Of a stretch of 64,000 nt of DNA, positions 1 through 28,492 are shown one piece after another; position 1 is the first letter of the stretch; every line of letters starts with the position of its first letter. Source of the stretch: Strix aluco (lineage: Eukaryota; Chordata; Aves; Strigiformes; Strigidae); the NCBI RefSeq assembly GCF_031877795.1, contig NC_133933.1, forward strand, positions 27,166,529 to 27,230,528. Direction: 5' to 3'. The notes under the pieces are model-generated. The model was not told where the DNA came from and did no database searches. It saw only the letters and a list, made by a program, of their open reading frames with translations. The position numbers and the translations under genes are program-made.

Positions 1-379
1 AGAGTGTACTGCTTATTCCCATACAATACTGAATATCCATGTCAGCATGTCATGGACTTCTTCTGTTGTAGGTGAAATATATGGATAATGCTTTGATGAT
101 AATTAGGCCTGAATTATAAAAATCCTGTAGCTATGTACAAAATTGTATATCTAAATGAATATTAATTAACTGTGATCAATATTATAATGAGAAATATCAA
201 TTGAATTTATAAAAGGCACATATTAAGGATGAGACCTAGTTCAGATACATTGTTTTATGACTGATACAAAATATTTTATTACCTGAAGAGTGATAGCATC
301 AATAACGATGACAGATACACTCCTTGTCTGTAGATTTTTTTAATGAATACAAGCTGATCTTACAGGGAGAAAGTAGAGA

Positions 380-1320
380 ATCTAGACCTTTTAGCTAGTT
401 TCTTAGGAAGGAATTTAAAAAGGAGAGATATGAAAAAGAAGAGGTGACTGAAGTGAGATACAAATGTAAATTAAAACTATTAAGAGTTAGAACAACAAAA
501 GCATAGGAAAGAAACTAGAAGTGGAAATTTCCAAACTTAGAAGGCCTGGAATATATGGATATGAAATCTCAGTGTGGCTTAAAAGGAAGTTGGGAATTGG
601 AAACACATGGTGTTAGTAATTTGGATAGATTCCAAAAGGATGACCATGGGAATCTTTTACATGGAATTATAGTAGTCAATGCGACAGCTTATTGAGTCTT
701 GACAGGGCTTTTCACAATGGGAATTTAAAGACCTGGATTTTGGAGATAATGTAGAAATGAAACTGGCAGCATATTGGCAAATGCTGCAGACAGGCAAGGA
801 GGGGGAAAAAAGGAAACAAAAGAATTAGAAAATATGCTAGGGTTGCAGCATTGATTAATAGAGATACTAGAGGAACTAATGAAAAAGGGAGGATACAGAG
901 AAAGATGAAGAATTTCTTTTTGAGTTACATGAGAAGAAAGGTTATCTAGAAACAGATGCTTGTGAGGCAGCTGAAGATGCAAGATAGATGTAGGTGGAGA
1001 ATTGATGACTTCAAGGAGATTTTCAAGAACTATAAGCTGTCAAAGCTTTGTGTCAAATGACATAGTACAAGAAAAAGGCATGTAGGAAAGAAGCACAAGT
1101 ACAAGGACCTCATCACAAAGTCAGAAAATAATTCCACGAGACAGTCCTTGCTTGCCTTCTTTCTGTGACTCTCTCTATTAGGAGAATAGTGTTTGTGACA
1201 AAGATAAAAGTCATGTAAGGAAAGCCATGAATCTAAAAGAGATAAAAGAAATATATGAATCGGGAAGAGACTTTTCAGAGAGTTCAGGAAGAAATCATTA
1301 CTATGATGAGTTTCAATGCT
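380..1320 (+). repeat. Possible ancient amniote interspersed repeat, copy 1
   Basis: The purine-rich text has pieces in the same order as an old repeat common in amniote genomes: ATAGTAGTCAATGCGACA, GATTTTGGAGATAATGTAGA, then GAGGCAGCTGAAGATGCAAG and AGAGAGTTCAGGAAG. The similarity is recalled, not computed, and I cannot name the family. Boundaries are approximate. Confidence 0.35.
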
Positions 1321-4300
1321 GAGGGGTAGAACCCAGCCATGAAATCACCTCCAGCTTTTATTTACTTGTTTGTTTGTTTCAAAATGTCATTAACTGTCAA
1401 GTTTTTGAACTTTAAATTATATTTTAATTTTCAGGGATTTTTTGCTATCCCATTTTTATCAGGAACATATTTACCAAAGAGTTTAATTTGTTACACTTGC
1501 CACAAAAAAACCCAATTAGGTTACTATTAGTTTCTTTTCTTAACTAGTTGATATTAGTTAGCTCTTCTAACAAAGTGTTGTGTCAACATTAATTGCCTCA
1601 GTAAACACCAACAAGATTAATTTTTATCTGATAAATTAAGATTATCCTCATTATATTTCCTGAAAAATGAAACACAGATTTACTACCGGAGATCAAGAAG
1701 CATTAGATCCATTCATTTTATATCATCTGGGGTAGCATGTGCCCTCAAGTCACACTAAGTGGGCACGATTTTTCATCATCATCTGACATGCATCAGACCT
1801 GTCCAGTACCTGGAAACTGTGGAAAACAGACTTTTTTACCAAAGATGACAAAATAAGTTGATATCAAAGCTGCCATTTATGCTAGAGACCTTCCTTGTTC
1901 CTTTCTTGTGCAGCTTTCTAGACTTCATAGAAAGAAGATATCTCCAGAATACTTTTACCTAGAGATGAATGATTTTGATGAAAAGGGTATGAGCGATTTG
2001 GCTCTGGACAGGCAGCCCCAATTACAGCCCAGAAATGAAGGGGATTCAGGACTGGCCATGTCAGAGGTGGCAGCTCCAAAACCAGTCCTATCCACTTGGC
2101 AATGGCAACAGTCTGCTTCTGGAAGAGCAGAAGCCTTCTCTTCTATTACTCCTTGTTAAGTTTTTTAGCTGGCATTCTGTCATGCCTGGCTATGTCAGTT
2201 TAGAAGACTGGGTAAAGTTTATTGAAGCAGACCAACAACAGACTTGGTTTTCTTACAGTATAGTTCCACACTTTCAACTGGCCTTGCCAGCAGAAGTGGT
2301 TTGAGGCATAAATTGTTCAAAGTGGTATCTGCCTTTCTAATCAGATTGCACTGTTTGAATTAAGTGTTTAGAGTCACAGATACTTCTCAAAGACATCACT
2401 GCATGTTAAAAAGGCATACTCAAGGTCAGCATCTGACATACGGATATTACAGTAAATAAATGTAGGTTCTTGAATAAGTGATAAAATTGTTTAACACTTA
2501 AAATAAGAGAATGCCCTAACAGATCCTGTATACTCTAATGCTTATGCTGACAGGATACTTCTCAAGGTGCAGGCTTATGGTATTTTTGTGTTGTGCCATC
2601 ACTGGGCAAGTCTTTCCCTAGAAATGTGCTTTCCCTAAAAAGTCAGCCTAGGAGACCTCATACCTCTGACATAAACAGAGTTCTGCATAAAGCATGACAG
2701 GAACATTACTAAGATCAGAAGAAGATTATTAAGATCAGGTAAAACCGTCTAACCACAACCAGCAGGCAAGATATTATAGTCATCAATCTGCCCTAATTTT
2801 TAATGGAACAGGTACAGAGTCCTAAAATTGCAAATGTATTTTGAAAGATAAAGAAAATTTTCTAATTTGGGTATTTACTTTAAGGCACTTCAATTACTAT
2901 GTTCTTCCTGCAGCAGTAATTGTAGCAAGAGTACTTAGTTTTCGCCAGCGTCGCTTTAAGTCAAGCTGCTCTGGAGGGTCTGTGTGTTTTAGATGTTCTA
3001 CAGAATTCTGCTTTTAGGTCTTGACAGACAGGTGAAGAAAGAAATGTTTTTGTTTTGTCTTAAAATGTGTTTGACACACATGGAACTAAATCCTTCAGGT
3101 CTTACCCTTGGAGTTATTTGCAAACAGGGCAACTCATACAAAAGAAAAGGTATATACTTGGTAATCTATATTCTTCTTCATCTTCTGATGCTTCAGATCA
3201 ACTCAGATCTTTTGGGGAATCGGGTATTTCAATGCAGAATACTGACTTCATAGAGTAAATAACCACTTTTTTGACAGTATCCTGTATTTTTCTCTGAATG
3301 CCCTCAAACTACTTGTGAATGAAGAGTGACTGCACAGATTACACTGACTCATGTGTGCACAGCATCCCAGATTTGGCAATTTTAACAGATCTATTACATT
3401 ATGTAGATAAAGCACAGTTGTGAGAGGGAAATTAAATTATATGACTTCAAAATACAAATGCTTAAAAAATACTTTCAAGACCACTGCAAATTTGACACAC
3501 ATTAATAACCAGAACTTACTTGTTAAGTTTAAAAGTTAAATAAGGATCTACCAGAATCTCTAAACAAGATATTCTGATTTGTTTCAGGATTTTACTGACA
3601 GCTTTGTTGAAGTAGTCCAAAATTTTCACCCTAAAGAACAAAGATCAAATTACTGATCAGCCCTTCAGTAGCTGAGCTGGACTGTTTGAAGCCTCTCCTT
3701 TAAATTCTCAGATGAAAATCTGAATTTCAAGAAGCTGATGGATTATAGCCTATTCTTAAAAGGGAAACAATTCATTTTTGGAAAGCTCTGCCAAAAAACA
3801 AATCCCTGAACATCAAGCGTGCTGCCCTCCAATGGATTTCCATGTCTGGCTCAGCCTGCTCTTTCTAACCTGAAATATGTGAAATACAAGCATAGTCTCC
3901 TGTAAATGATGCTCGTTTTGTGAACTATTGTGTCTACAGCCACAAGAGTATGAGCTAAAGTTCAGGGAAAGGACAAGAACACACAACACTTTATATGCAG
4001 GCAGGACTTGAACTTGGTGTAACTTTTAGTGATGTTTGGGAGCTTTGTTATTCATGCTAATGATGTTATAATTGGATTCTACAACAAACGATTCATTAAT
4101 TAGTAAGGAAAAAAACGCCCTACAACTATGCTAAATATGTTCTTTTTTTCTGTTTGAGTATTAGCATTACACATACAGCAGCAGCAATACAGTTGAATAA
4201 AAGGGTTTACAGGACAAATCTATGCAATATTAAAATAGGCCTTAAAACATTTTATTTCCTAAACTCTGATCTGGTAAAAGTTGGCCACCACCACCTCAGC

Positions 4301-4568
4301 AGTCAGAAAACTCAGCAGCACGAACTGTCTTGCTTGGTCAAGAGAAGGGTAACAGGTGATCTGAGAGATTAGCCCGCCACTCCCCCCGTGGGACATTTTC
4401 GATCTTTAGTAGAATAAACATCTCCTTAACTTAGAAAAAGACAAAACATGTCCCTGGTACTAGAAACTCAAGCCGCATAGTCTAATTTAGAAGCGAAGCT
4501 CAGTTTTAAACACTGGATAACAAACATCAACTCGGTCAGAAGCTGGGGGGGTTCTCTGTCAATCAGTT

Positions 4569-4589
4569 AAAAAAAAAAAAAAAAAAAAA
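4569..4589. repeat. Poly(A) run of 21
   Basis: This is an uninterrupted A run just outside the CpG island. No retrotransposed body is evident beside it. Confidence 0.97.
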
Positions 4590-5060
4590 GGGAAGCCTTT
4601 CAACAGGATAAACGTCAACGTCCAGTGAAAGTTACAGATTTGAGCCACGAAAGCAGGGGCTCACGGCTGGGGCTCGGCCTGAGGAAGCCTCTGGGGAGAG
4701 CTGGCCGGGAGCGAGGGGGCCGGGTCCCGGGGCGGGAGGGGGCTGAACTCGGCGCCTCTCGGGAGTTTCCTTTTCCCTCACAATTAGCAGGGGGCGAGGG
4801 AAGAGCGAGACACTAACTATTTTCGCTGCAGAAACAGACCCTTTAAAGAAACGGTGCTGCTGCCATCAGGCCTCCTTAGATCACTCTGGCAATATGTGGG
4901 GGCAAGGAGGTGGGAGCTCTCGTGGGGGGCTTTAAAGCTAACCCGTTCTCAGAGGGAGTGCCGCCATCTCGTTGCCGGGGCAGACCGGGGGCTGCCCGCC
5001 CCAGCTCCGGCCCAGCACGGGGAGGCACATCCCGCCCCACCACCGGCACGACGCGGTTAC

Positions 5061-5128
5061 CTGTTCCTACGGAAATACTCCTCCCGCAGCCCCGACAGCC
5101 TCGCCTGAAGCCGGGCCAGGGCGGCCAT
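5061..5128 (-). CDS. SPATA17: SPATA17 coding exon 1
   Basis: On the minus strand an ATG at 5128-5126 in a strong context (A at -3, G at +4) opens 22 codons plus two bases. They begin MAALARLQARLSG and end EEYFRRN, and a donor AACAG|GTAACC follows at 5060. Human SPATA17 begins MATLARLQAR and reaches YFRNS at the equivalent place, so the start, the end and the phase all agree. The split last codon begins AG and is likely serine. The exon is too short for an ordinary ORF search. The identification rests on this short stretch plus the head-to-head position beside GPATCH2, the same order as in human. Confidence 0.86.
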
Positions 5129-5156
5129 GCTCCCGCCCTCCCACCCTCCCGACGCC

Positions 5157-5170
5157 GCTGCCATGGCAAC
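5157..5170. promoter_or_regulatory. RFX-type X-box
   Basis: The sequence GCTGCCATGGCAAC differs at one base from the ideal palindromic X-box GTTGCCATGGCAAC bound by RFX factors. It lies 29 bp upstream of the SPATA17 start codon. RFX factors are known regulators of ciliary and spermatogenic genes, which fits SPATA17. Binding is inferred. Confidence 0.6.
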
Positions 5171-5399
5171 GGGACCGTACCACTGCGCGCGGCCGCGGGG
5201 GTGGCGCCCCCCACCGCAGCGCCGCCGGCAGGGAACGGCAGGGAACGGCTGCAGCGGGGGCCTCGCGGAGCTGGATCGGGACGGCCGCGGAGCCTCGGCG
5301 GGGAGCGCTGGAGGGAACGCGGCGCCCCTGGGCAGCGGTCCGGAGAGAGAGGTGCAGAGGCGAGATGGTCGCGCCCGGCTTCCTCCCGGTGCCGCAGCT

Positions 5400-5408
5400 G
5401 CTTCCGGG
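5400..5408. promoter_or_regulatory. ETS-type site
   Basis: GCTTCCGGG reads CCCGGAAGC on the minus strand, a good match to the ETS/GABP core common in CpG-island promoters. It lies 172 bp upstream of the GPATCH2 start codon. Function is inferred from the motif alone. Confidence 0.45.
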
Positions 5409-5580
5409 CTCTCATCATGGGGGACTGAGGAGCAGCGCCGGCCGCCCGCGTCCTCCCCGCCCGGCCCTCGCCCGCCAGCCCCCGGCGCTGCTGCCGGCCC
5501 CCACCCCGTCTCCCCTCGGCCCAGTCTCTGCGAAGTGGCGCCAGCCTCCCCGGGGAGCGGCCGGGGGAGGCGCCGGGTTC

Positions 5581-5636
5581 ATGTTCCGGGTCGCTGAACC
5601 TACCCCGACCCGAGCTCAGGCAGCGAGAAAGAGCTG
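5581..5636 (+). CDS. GPATCH2: GPATCH2 coding exon 1
   Basis: This exon encodes 18 codons plus two bases of a split tryptophan codon. It begins MFRVAEPTPT and ends RKS, and the next exon completes W and continues HFSRTMEEL. The human protein likewise begins MFG and reaches [10 protein letters not shown] at the same junction. The donor is CTG|GTAAGC, which is strong. The ATG context is weak (T at -3, T at +4). The frame stays open upstream, and another in-frame ATG lies at 5365 with no stop between, so a 72-codon extension cannot be excluded. I chose 5581 because it aligns with the known N-terminus. The exon lies in the CpG island. Confidence 0.85.
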
Positions 5637-14216
<8,580 letters not shown>

Positions 14217-16314
14217 TAATTTTTTTTTTTTTGAAGTCTACTATTTTTAATAGATGAGTTGCTTAGTTTGAAGAATTCACCATAGAGTCATGTAGCAGAG
14301 GAATAAGCAAGAAAACAGTTTCTTGAAATAATACATTCTAATTGTTTTAAGATTAAGAATGACAGAATATACAAATGATTAATATGTTTGTTCTGGATAT
14401 TTCAACTGGTGACAGTTCTCAGACAAAATTAAGTGTTTTTCCAATTTCTAGACATTGGTGCTTTGATTGTTATCTCTATTCATCAGAAAGGTTGTCAGTG
14501 TTTAGAGTCACCATTTAGACAGTATGTTCTTATGTGTCATGGGCATAAAAAGTCTGCAGGTTGCCAAGGATATACATCATTTACGAAATGCAAAAACCAA
14601 TTTACAGTTCAGAAACACCTGAGCTTACCATTAGAAAAATGGGGGAATGATGACCCTTTGGCAGTACACCTCATCCATCCATTCCAGACAGCAGTCATAC
14701 TACAATGGTAATTGTTTCCAAAGTACTATTTTGACAACACAGTAAAGGTGTAAGTCATTTTCCACCATGCACAAGGGATGTTACCTGCAAGGCCTGGTAA
14801 GCTTGATTATGTTTATTCCATGTGCCTGGTTCTGAATGCAGAACTGTCAACAAGAAAGACTTATATTAAAACATATACTTTTGGTCAGTTGCACTAGTAT
14901 CCCTGTGTTTTTTTCCAGGCATTTTATCTATAAACTCTTAAGCCTTTTCCTTACTGGAGAGGTAGAATTGAGATACACAGAGTGCCCTGGGATTTTGACC
15001 AGAGCAGATTGGTTGCTGTAATAGCAGCTGTATTGGTAACTGACTAACTCCAGTTATTTTCAGAAAAGTTCTTCTTTTTATTACATACTAGTTTTGTCCC
15101 TCACCTGCAAACAATAAGGAGCTGAATGAATCCTGAATCTTAAAGATTGTTCCTAGTGTCTTAGTTACTAGAGCAGAAGCAGTCCTTCAGGGCAGCCAGT
15201 GTAACTTCACACATCTCACTTCAACATGCAAGATGGAAGTGTGTGTTGTCAGGAAGCCTTTAGAAAACTTCCCTCTTCTTTGATGACACTGAGAATCTGT
15301 TCCCCCAAGTTTGGTACCTAAAGACAGATGGTTAAAAATTTCCTTGGAGCTAGGAACCGTTGCACAGTTCATCTTATCCATAGTCTTATCACTTTTTTTA
15401 ATTTATAAAAGATTTTCTGTTATGTTACAAGAGTAACAGTTTTCCAACTCAAAAATTCTGTAGCTGATATTTGGGTGGAGAGAAGAGTGATCAGTATGAA
15501 AAGTCTCTTGTAGACTCCCAACGCTATGCTGCTTCCAGGTCGGTCTGAGTACCTGTTTATTTTTTCACAAAAGAAACGTTACTGATTTAAAAGTCCATCT
15601 TTCTCATCAAAACGCTTAACATTCTGTTACACCAAATGCTGTCATTTCTCAGATTGTACTTCAAATGTTTGCCTCTGGCCCCAATAAATGGCCTTAAACC
15701 ATCCTCATCTTCGTAGCGCTTTCTGCTTATGCACATGACTGAGTGATGGTCTGTCATTCTGCTGAATTTCTTGCAATGGTTGTCTATACCAAAAGGTTTG
15801 GAAAACACTGATTTAGAAAATTTGCATTCCATGATGTGATTAGAAAACTACCATATCTAAGCCATTCAGATTGCATACTGTATCTGAATATTTTGTATGT
15901 GAATAATTTTAAATCAGTTTAACTTTACGTAAATGGAATGGTACCTCTATTGTTTGAGATCATTTAGCCAGAAGAATTGGAAACAACTAGCAAACTCTGT
16001 TCCTAAAAGTATGTTCTGAGAGTAAAAGCTGAGATTTTGAAAGGGAACATGAGTTTTATAAGATTGCACAAGATATGGAGAGATACTAGCAGAGTGTCTG
16101 GGATAAGATTTGTGCCTCATCAACACTTGCTGGAAGAGGAAAAATAAAAAGTATACAAAGCTGATCTAATTTTGTACATTTGTGTGCATACAGTTTAATA
16201 ATTATTAAAAAAAAATACATTTTTAGAGGTTCCGTTTTTAAAAACAAAGCCAATAATTTTTAATGGAAGTTAAATTGCTTGGACCTAAAACTGGTAAGGA
16301 TAAGTTGTATACAT

Positions 16315-16356
16315 GAAATTTATATAATTTCTGAAATTTATATAATTTCTGAAATT
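16315..16356. repeat. 18-bp AT-rich tandem repeat, 2.3 copies
   Basis: The unit GAAATTTATATAATTTCT is repeated exactly at 16315-16332 and 16333-16350, and a third copy begins at 16351. The flanks also share ATACATGAAATT (16309-16320 and again near 16390). Confidence 0.95.
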
Positions 16357-17379
16357 ACTTTATATGTATTATATGTATTTATATGTGTATACATGAAATT
16401 ACTTTAAAATAACATATGCATTTGAAGTGCACTTTAAAAATGCTAAGTGACACTTCTTTTGCAGTCCTTTATCTGTGTGTGTTCAAACACCAGACACAAC
16501 AATAACCGGTTTCTAAGTGCAGGGTCAGGAGTAGTAGGAGGAGTCTTCAAGCTCTTAAAATGTCAGCATCTAAATGATCCCAAAGATGAATTCCTGTGAG
16601 CACTGGAAATGAGATTTTTGTGATCAGAGCCTGGCCTTTGCTCGTTCTCCCTTATCCTCAATGCTTAGCTCCTTGTCCAGTTTCAGCCAAATTTGGCAAC
16701 ACATGGAGTTCTGGGTGATATTTAATTCCTGCAAGCTTTGGCAGTCATTTGAGTTTTAAGTGACTCAATAGAGGAGAAATCTCAACTGCCCCTTTTTAAA
16801 GAGAGCAGCAGTGAAACTGAGATGCCCACCCCCTGGCCTGCCAGTCAGTGCTAGTAGAGTGGCTGGTCAGTGCCTGGGGACAGGCTTGGGTAGTAAAAAA
16901 AGGTTACAAGTCTCATATGAAACCAAGGTATGGGACAGTTTGCTAGTAATAATAACTAATAATAAAAATGACTACTTCTTTGTTTCCACAAATGTATAAA
17001 TAAAGCTGTGAAGGCTTTATATAGCGGAGCTGTTCCTTCCAAGTTTTTGCTTACATATGCTGTTTTATAGGCCTAAAAGGAATCTGTGGCTTTTTTGTTT
17101 TTCCTGGAAGTTTTGCTGGGAGCGGAATTCTCATTACAAAGCAAAGGAATTATCAATATACAGGGCAAAATTATATTAAAACTGGAAATAAATTCCATCA
17201 TAACAGCTTTCATGTACTTAGATATTAATGTATTAATTCCAGAGGTTTTGAATTTATTCAGTCAAATGACTGCCATGTAGCAATTATCTCATCTGTAATC
17301 CCTGCACTATTTGACTGTTGCCTGAGTAGAATGAACACTGTGCCTGCCATGGATATGGCAGTATTAGGATTTGACTTTT

Positions 17380-17428
17380 AAAAAAAAAAAAAAAAAAACA
17401 AAAAAAACCCAAAAAAACCAAACACCAC
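17380..17428. repeat. A-rich tract
   Basis: Nineteen A are followed by A-rich text interrupted by C (AAAACCC, AAACCAAACACC). This is low-complexity sequence within intron 2. Confidence 0.95.
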
Positions 17429-19361
17429 TAACTTTTAAAATTTCAAGTGGTTATGTTTTCATGAACTAGATAGTTCTTCAGTAAGAATTATTGGACAATT
17501 AAAATCTTATTTTAAAAAAATGGAAAAGAGGAAGGACACTTCTCAAAATTGGAAATTTTTATGGGGAAAGTGGCTGAAATACTAGCCTATTTCATAAGTT
17601 TCATTTTAAAAAGTACAATTAAACAATAGACAGGAAGAATATATAAATATTTGATATGTATGATATAAAATTGTGCACAATGAAATGTAAGGAAGTAAAG
17701 CCCTCTATGCTGTAATTAAAGTGCGAATGAGATTCTTGCTAGAAGGAAGTTACTAGGATTTGTAACATCTGGAAGTTCAAGTTTTGGTCTTCCCCAAGAA
17801 AGATGGTTCCATTGTCATTGCATCTCATCTTTCTTCTGCTCAGGGCAATTGCAGTTGTGCAAGTGCTTAAGTCTGTTCTGATTATATTATGTATAAAAGG
17901 TGGTGTAAGGATTGCTTATACAGTAAGAATATGGATGAGCATAAGATACAGCAAAGATTAAGCAAAATTAATCTTCAGACCTCTATATATTTTTTTAAAA
18001 AAAAATTGTTTTGTGTCTCCTGATACCATACTGTCTTTCAAATCCTGTTGGGATGCCTTCCAAAGGAAGATACAAAAACCAAATATATACTTATAATTAA
18101 ACACAAATTGGACTCACTTTATATAATCTATATTACACGCTTCAAAAAAATTGAGGCTTTTTTGTGAGAGATTAACATTTAAAAGGAAATAATTTTCCTA
18201 AGTGTACTAGTTATTTAGAAACAAAAATAAAAATATTATTAGAAAGTAACGAAAAATAATTGCAGTTGAATTCAAGTATAGGACTGCATGTATATTTTAA
18301 TATAAATAAGTGTAGAAAGGTAAACAGACCTCAAGTTCTTGTAGCTTGTATATAACATTGAGACTAGTCACAGTATTTATAACTTGTACTTGAATTTGTG
18401 TGGTGAACGGAAGTGATTTTGTTTTTCAAATTTTTGTATATATCAGTGTAAGTAAAATGTGATTATATTTTGGTGAGAATATTACTTCCTTAGAGCTATT
18501 CTGTTGACAAAAAATGAAATAAATGTTTACAAAACATCCTTTCATGTGAAACTCACCAAACTGATCTGCACTATTAAAAGACAAGTCTGTTTTACTATTT
18601 AGAGACGTGGAATATTGTCTGTAACAATGTGTATACAGCGAAGAACAAAATACTTTCCTTATTGATGTCTTAGAATTTAGAGGAAGTGTGTGTGTGTTGT
18701 ATGCACACATTCTAATTTTAAGGCCATGATGGAAGTCACAGAAAAGTAGACTCTACCTTGCTTTTTTTTTTGTTGATGTTATGATCATTGATCATACTTA
18801 TTTTCTTCAGGGTGACCTTTATTTTGATTTAATTGGCTACCTTTGTTATAAACTTTTTTCTTTCTCCCCAAGTAGTGTGTTGTGAAACCAGAATATCCAG
18901 AATATTTGCAAATGATGTTCAGAAAGGTAATTTTATTTTCAGACTTCTATATTTCATGTGCTGAAGGAAGGCTTAGGCTGTTTTTGATTGAGACTTTTCC
19001 TATTTTATTGAGCAGTGGTGTTCCAGGATCAAGCTGAATTGCACAGCATAAGAAGGGAGCAGTGAGCATTTGATGGAAGCAGATAATAAAATGCATCAAT
19101 TGTGTCAGCACCTCGTTGCAGTCACATCTGGCTTACTGTCAGGGTACCATTAGATTCCTGTGGTTTTATGTGCCAAAAATAATATGCTTTGTAGTTAATA
19201 GAACTAGGATATTTGCAGTTTGATTAAAAAAAATCATCCTATTTTCTTTCCGATCTCTGTTGGGCTTAAGTTCAATCAGAGCACAGCCTTGTCTCCTTAA
19301 AATTTTACGACTGAAAGATCAATTGTTCTTTTGATCTGTTTCTTTCTTTCTCTTATTACAG

Positions 19362-19423
19362 TGAATCCAGCAGTCTGAGCAGCAGTGATGCTGGTTTGTT
19401 TACCAATGATGAGGGAAGACAAG
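19362..19423 (+). CDS. GPATCH2: GPATCH2 coding exon 3
   Basis: This short 62-bp exon completes a split serine, encodes 20 whole codons (ESSSLSSSDAGLFTNDEGRQ) and gives the first base of a split glycine. The acceptor is TCTTATTACAG|TGAATC, preceded by a good polypyrimidine tract. The donor is CAAG|GTATTG. The segment is a serine-rich acidic linker very similar to human GPATCH2. It lies between a 5.3-kb intron on the left and an 8.0-kb intron on the right. At this length, skipping it would shift the frame (62 is not a multiple of 3). Confidence 0.94.
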
Positions 19424-28412
<8,989 letters not shown>

Positions 28413-28492
28413 GTTTCCAGAGTAGATTTAGTCATCTTCATGGAATGCCAGCAAGAAACATAAAAAAGGCTTCAGGAAACTCAAATGCATTG
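28413..28492 (+). CDS. GPATCH2: GPATCH2 coding exon 5 (last exon recognised here)
   Basis: This 80-bp exon completes the split glycine and encodes 26 codons, reading FQSRFSHLHGMPARNIKKAS and then GNSNAL. The human counterpart reads FQARLSRLHGMSSKNIKK, so the identification is firm. The acceptor is TTTTTTGTAG|GTTTCC and the donor is TTG|GTAGGT, leaving phase 0. It lies only 793 bp after exon 4. The last six residues are less like human than the rest. The next expected exon, which in human begins VPIPGPVGNK, was not found in the remaining 35 kb. Confidence 0.93.

Larger units (their letters stand above)
1..5060 (-). other. SPATA17: SPATA17 intron 1 (partial)
   Basis: This is AT-rich sequence with no convincing exon on either strand. 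I looked on the minus strand for the next expected segment, an IQ motif resembling VKIQSWFRGC, and did not find it. The interval contains a possible ancient repeat (about 380-1320) and a 21-base poly(A) run at 4569-4589. The right end, from about 4640, grades into the CpG island. Confidence 0.7.
1..5128 (-). other. SPATA17: SPATA17 gene, 5' end (coding exon 1 and part of intron 1)
   Basis: SPATA17 is read right to left from the shared CpG island. Only coding exon 1 (5128 to 5061) is recognised, and the rest to the left edge is intron. The family protein carries IQ motifs, which bind calmodulin-like light chains, and is linked to spermatogenesis and the axoneme. The IQ motifs are encoded by later exons that I did not find here. 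The opposing GPATCH2 gene starts 452 bp away, an arrangement also known in human. Confidence 0.83.
5129..5580. promoter_or_regulatory. Divergent (bidirectional) promoter between SPATA17 and GPATCH2
   Basis: The 452 bp between the two start codons must hold both 5' leaders and both transcription starts. No TATA box is evident in it, and it is CG-rich, as expected of a TATA-less divergent promoter. It contains an X-box-like palindrome (5157-5170) close to SPATA17 and an ETS-type site (5400-5408) closer to GPATCH2. A tiny ATG-GGG-GAC-TGA reading frame at 5417-5428 would be an upstream ORF if it is in the GPATCH2 leader. Exact transcription starts cannot be placed from sequence alone. Confidence 0.8.

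Noticed and set aside
1-4639. Search for SPATA17 exon 2 on the minus strand
   Set aside because: No segment resembling the IQ-motif exon with matching splice sites was found.
5361-5373. YY1-like site CGAGATGGTCGCG
   Set aside because: It departs from the AAGATGGCG core at key positions.
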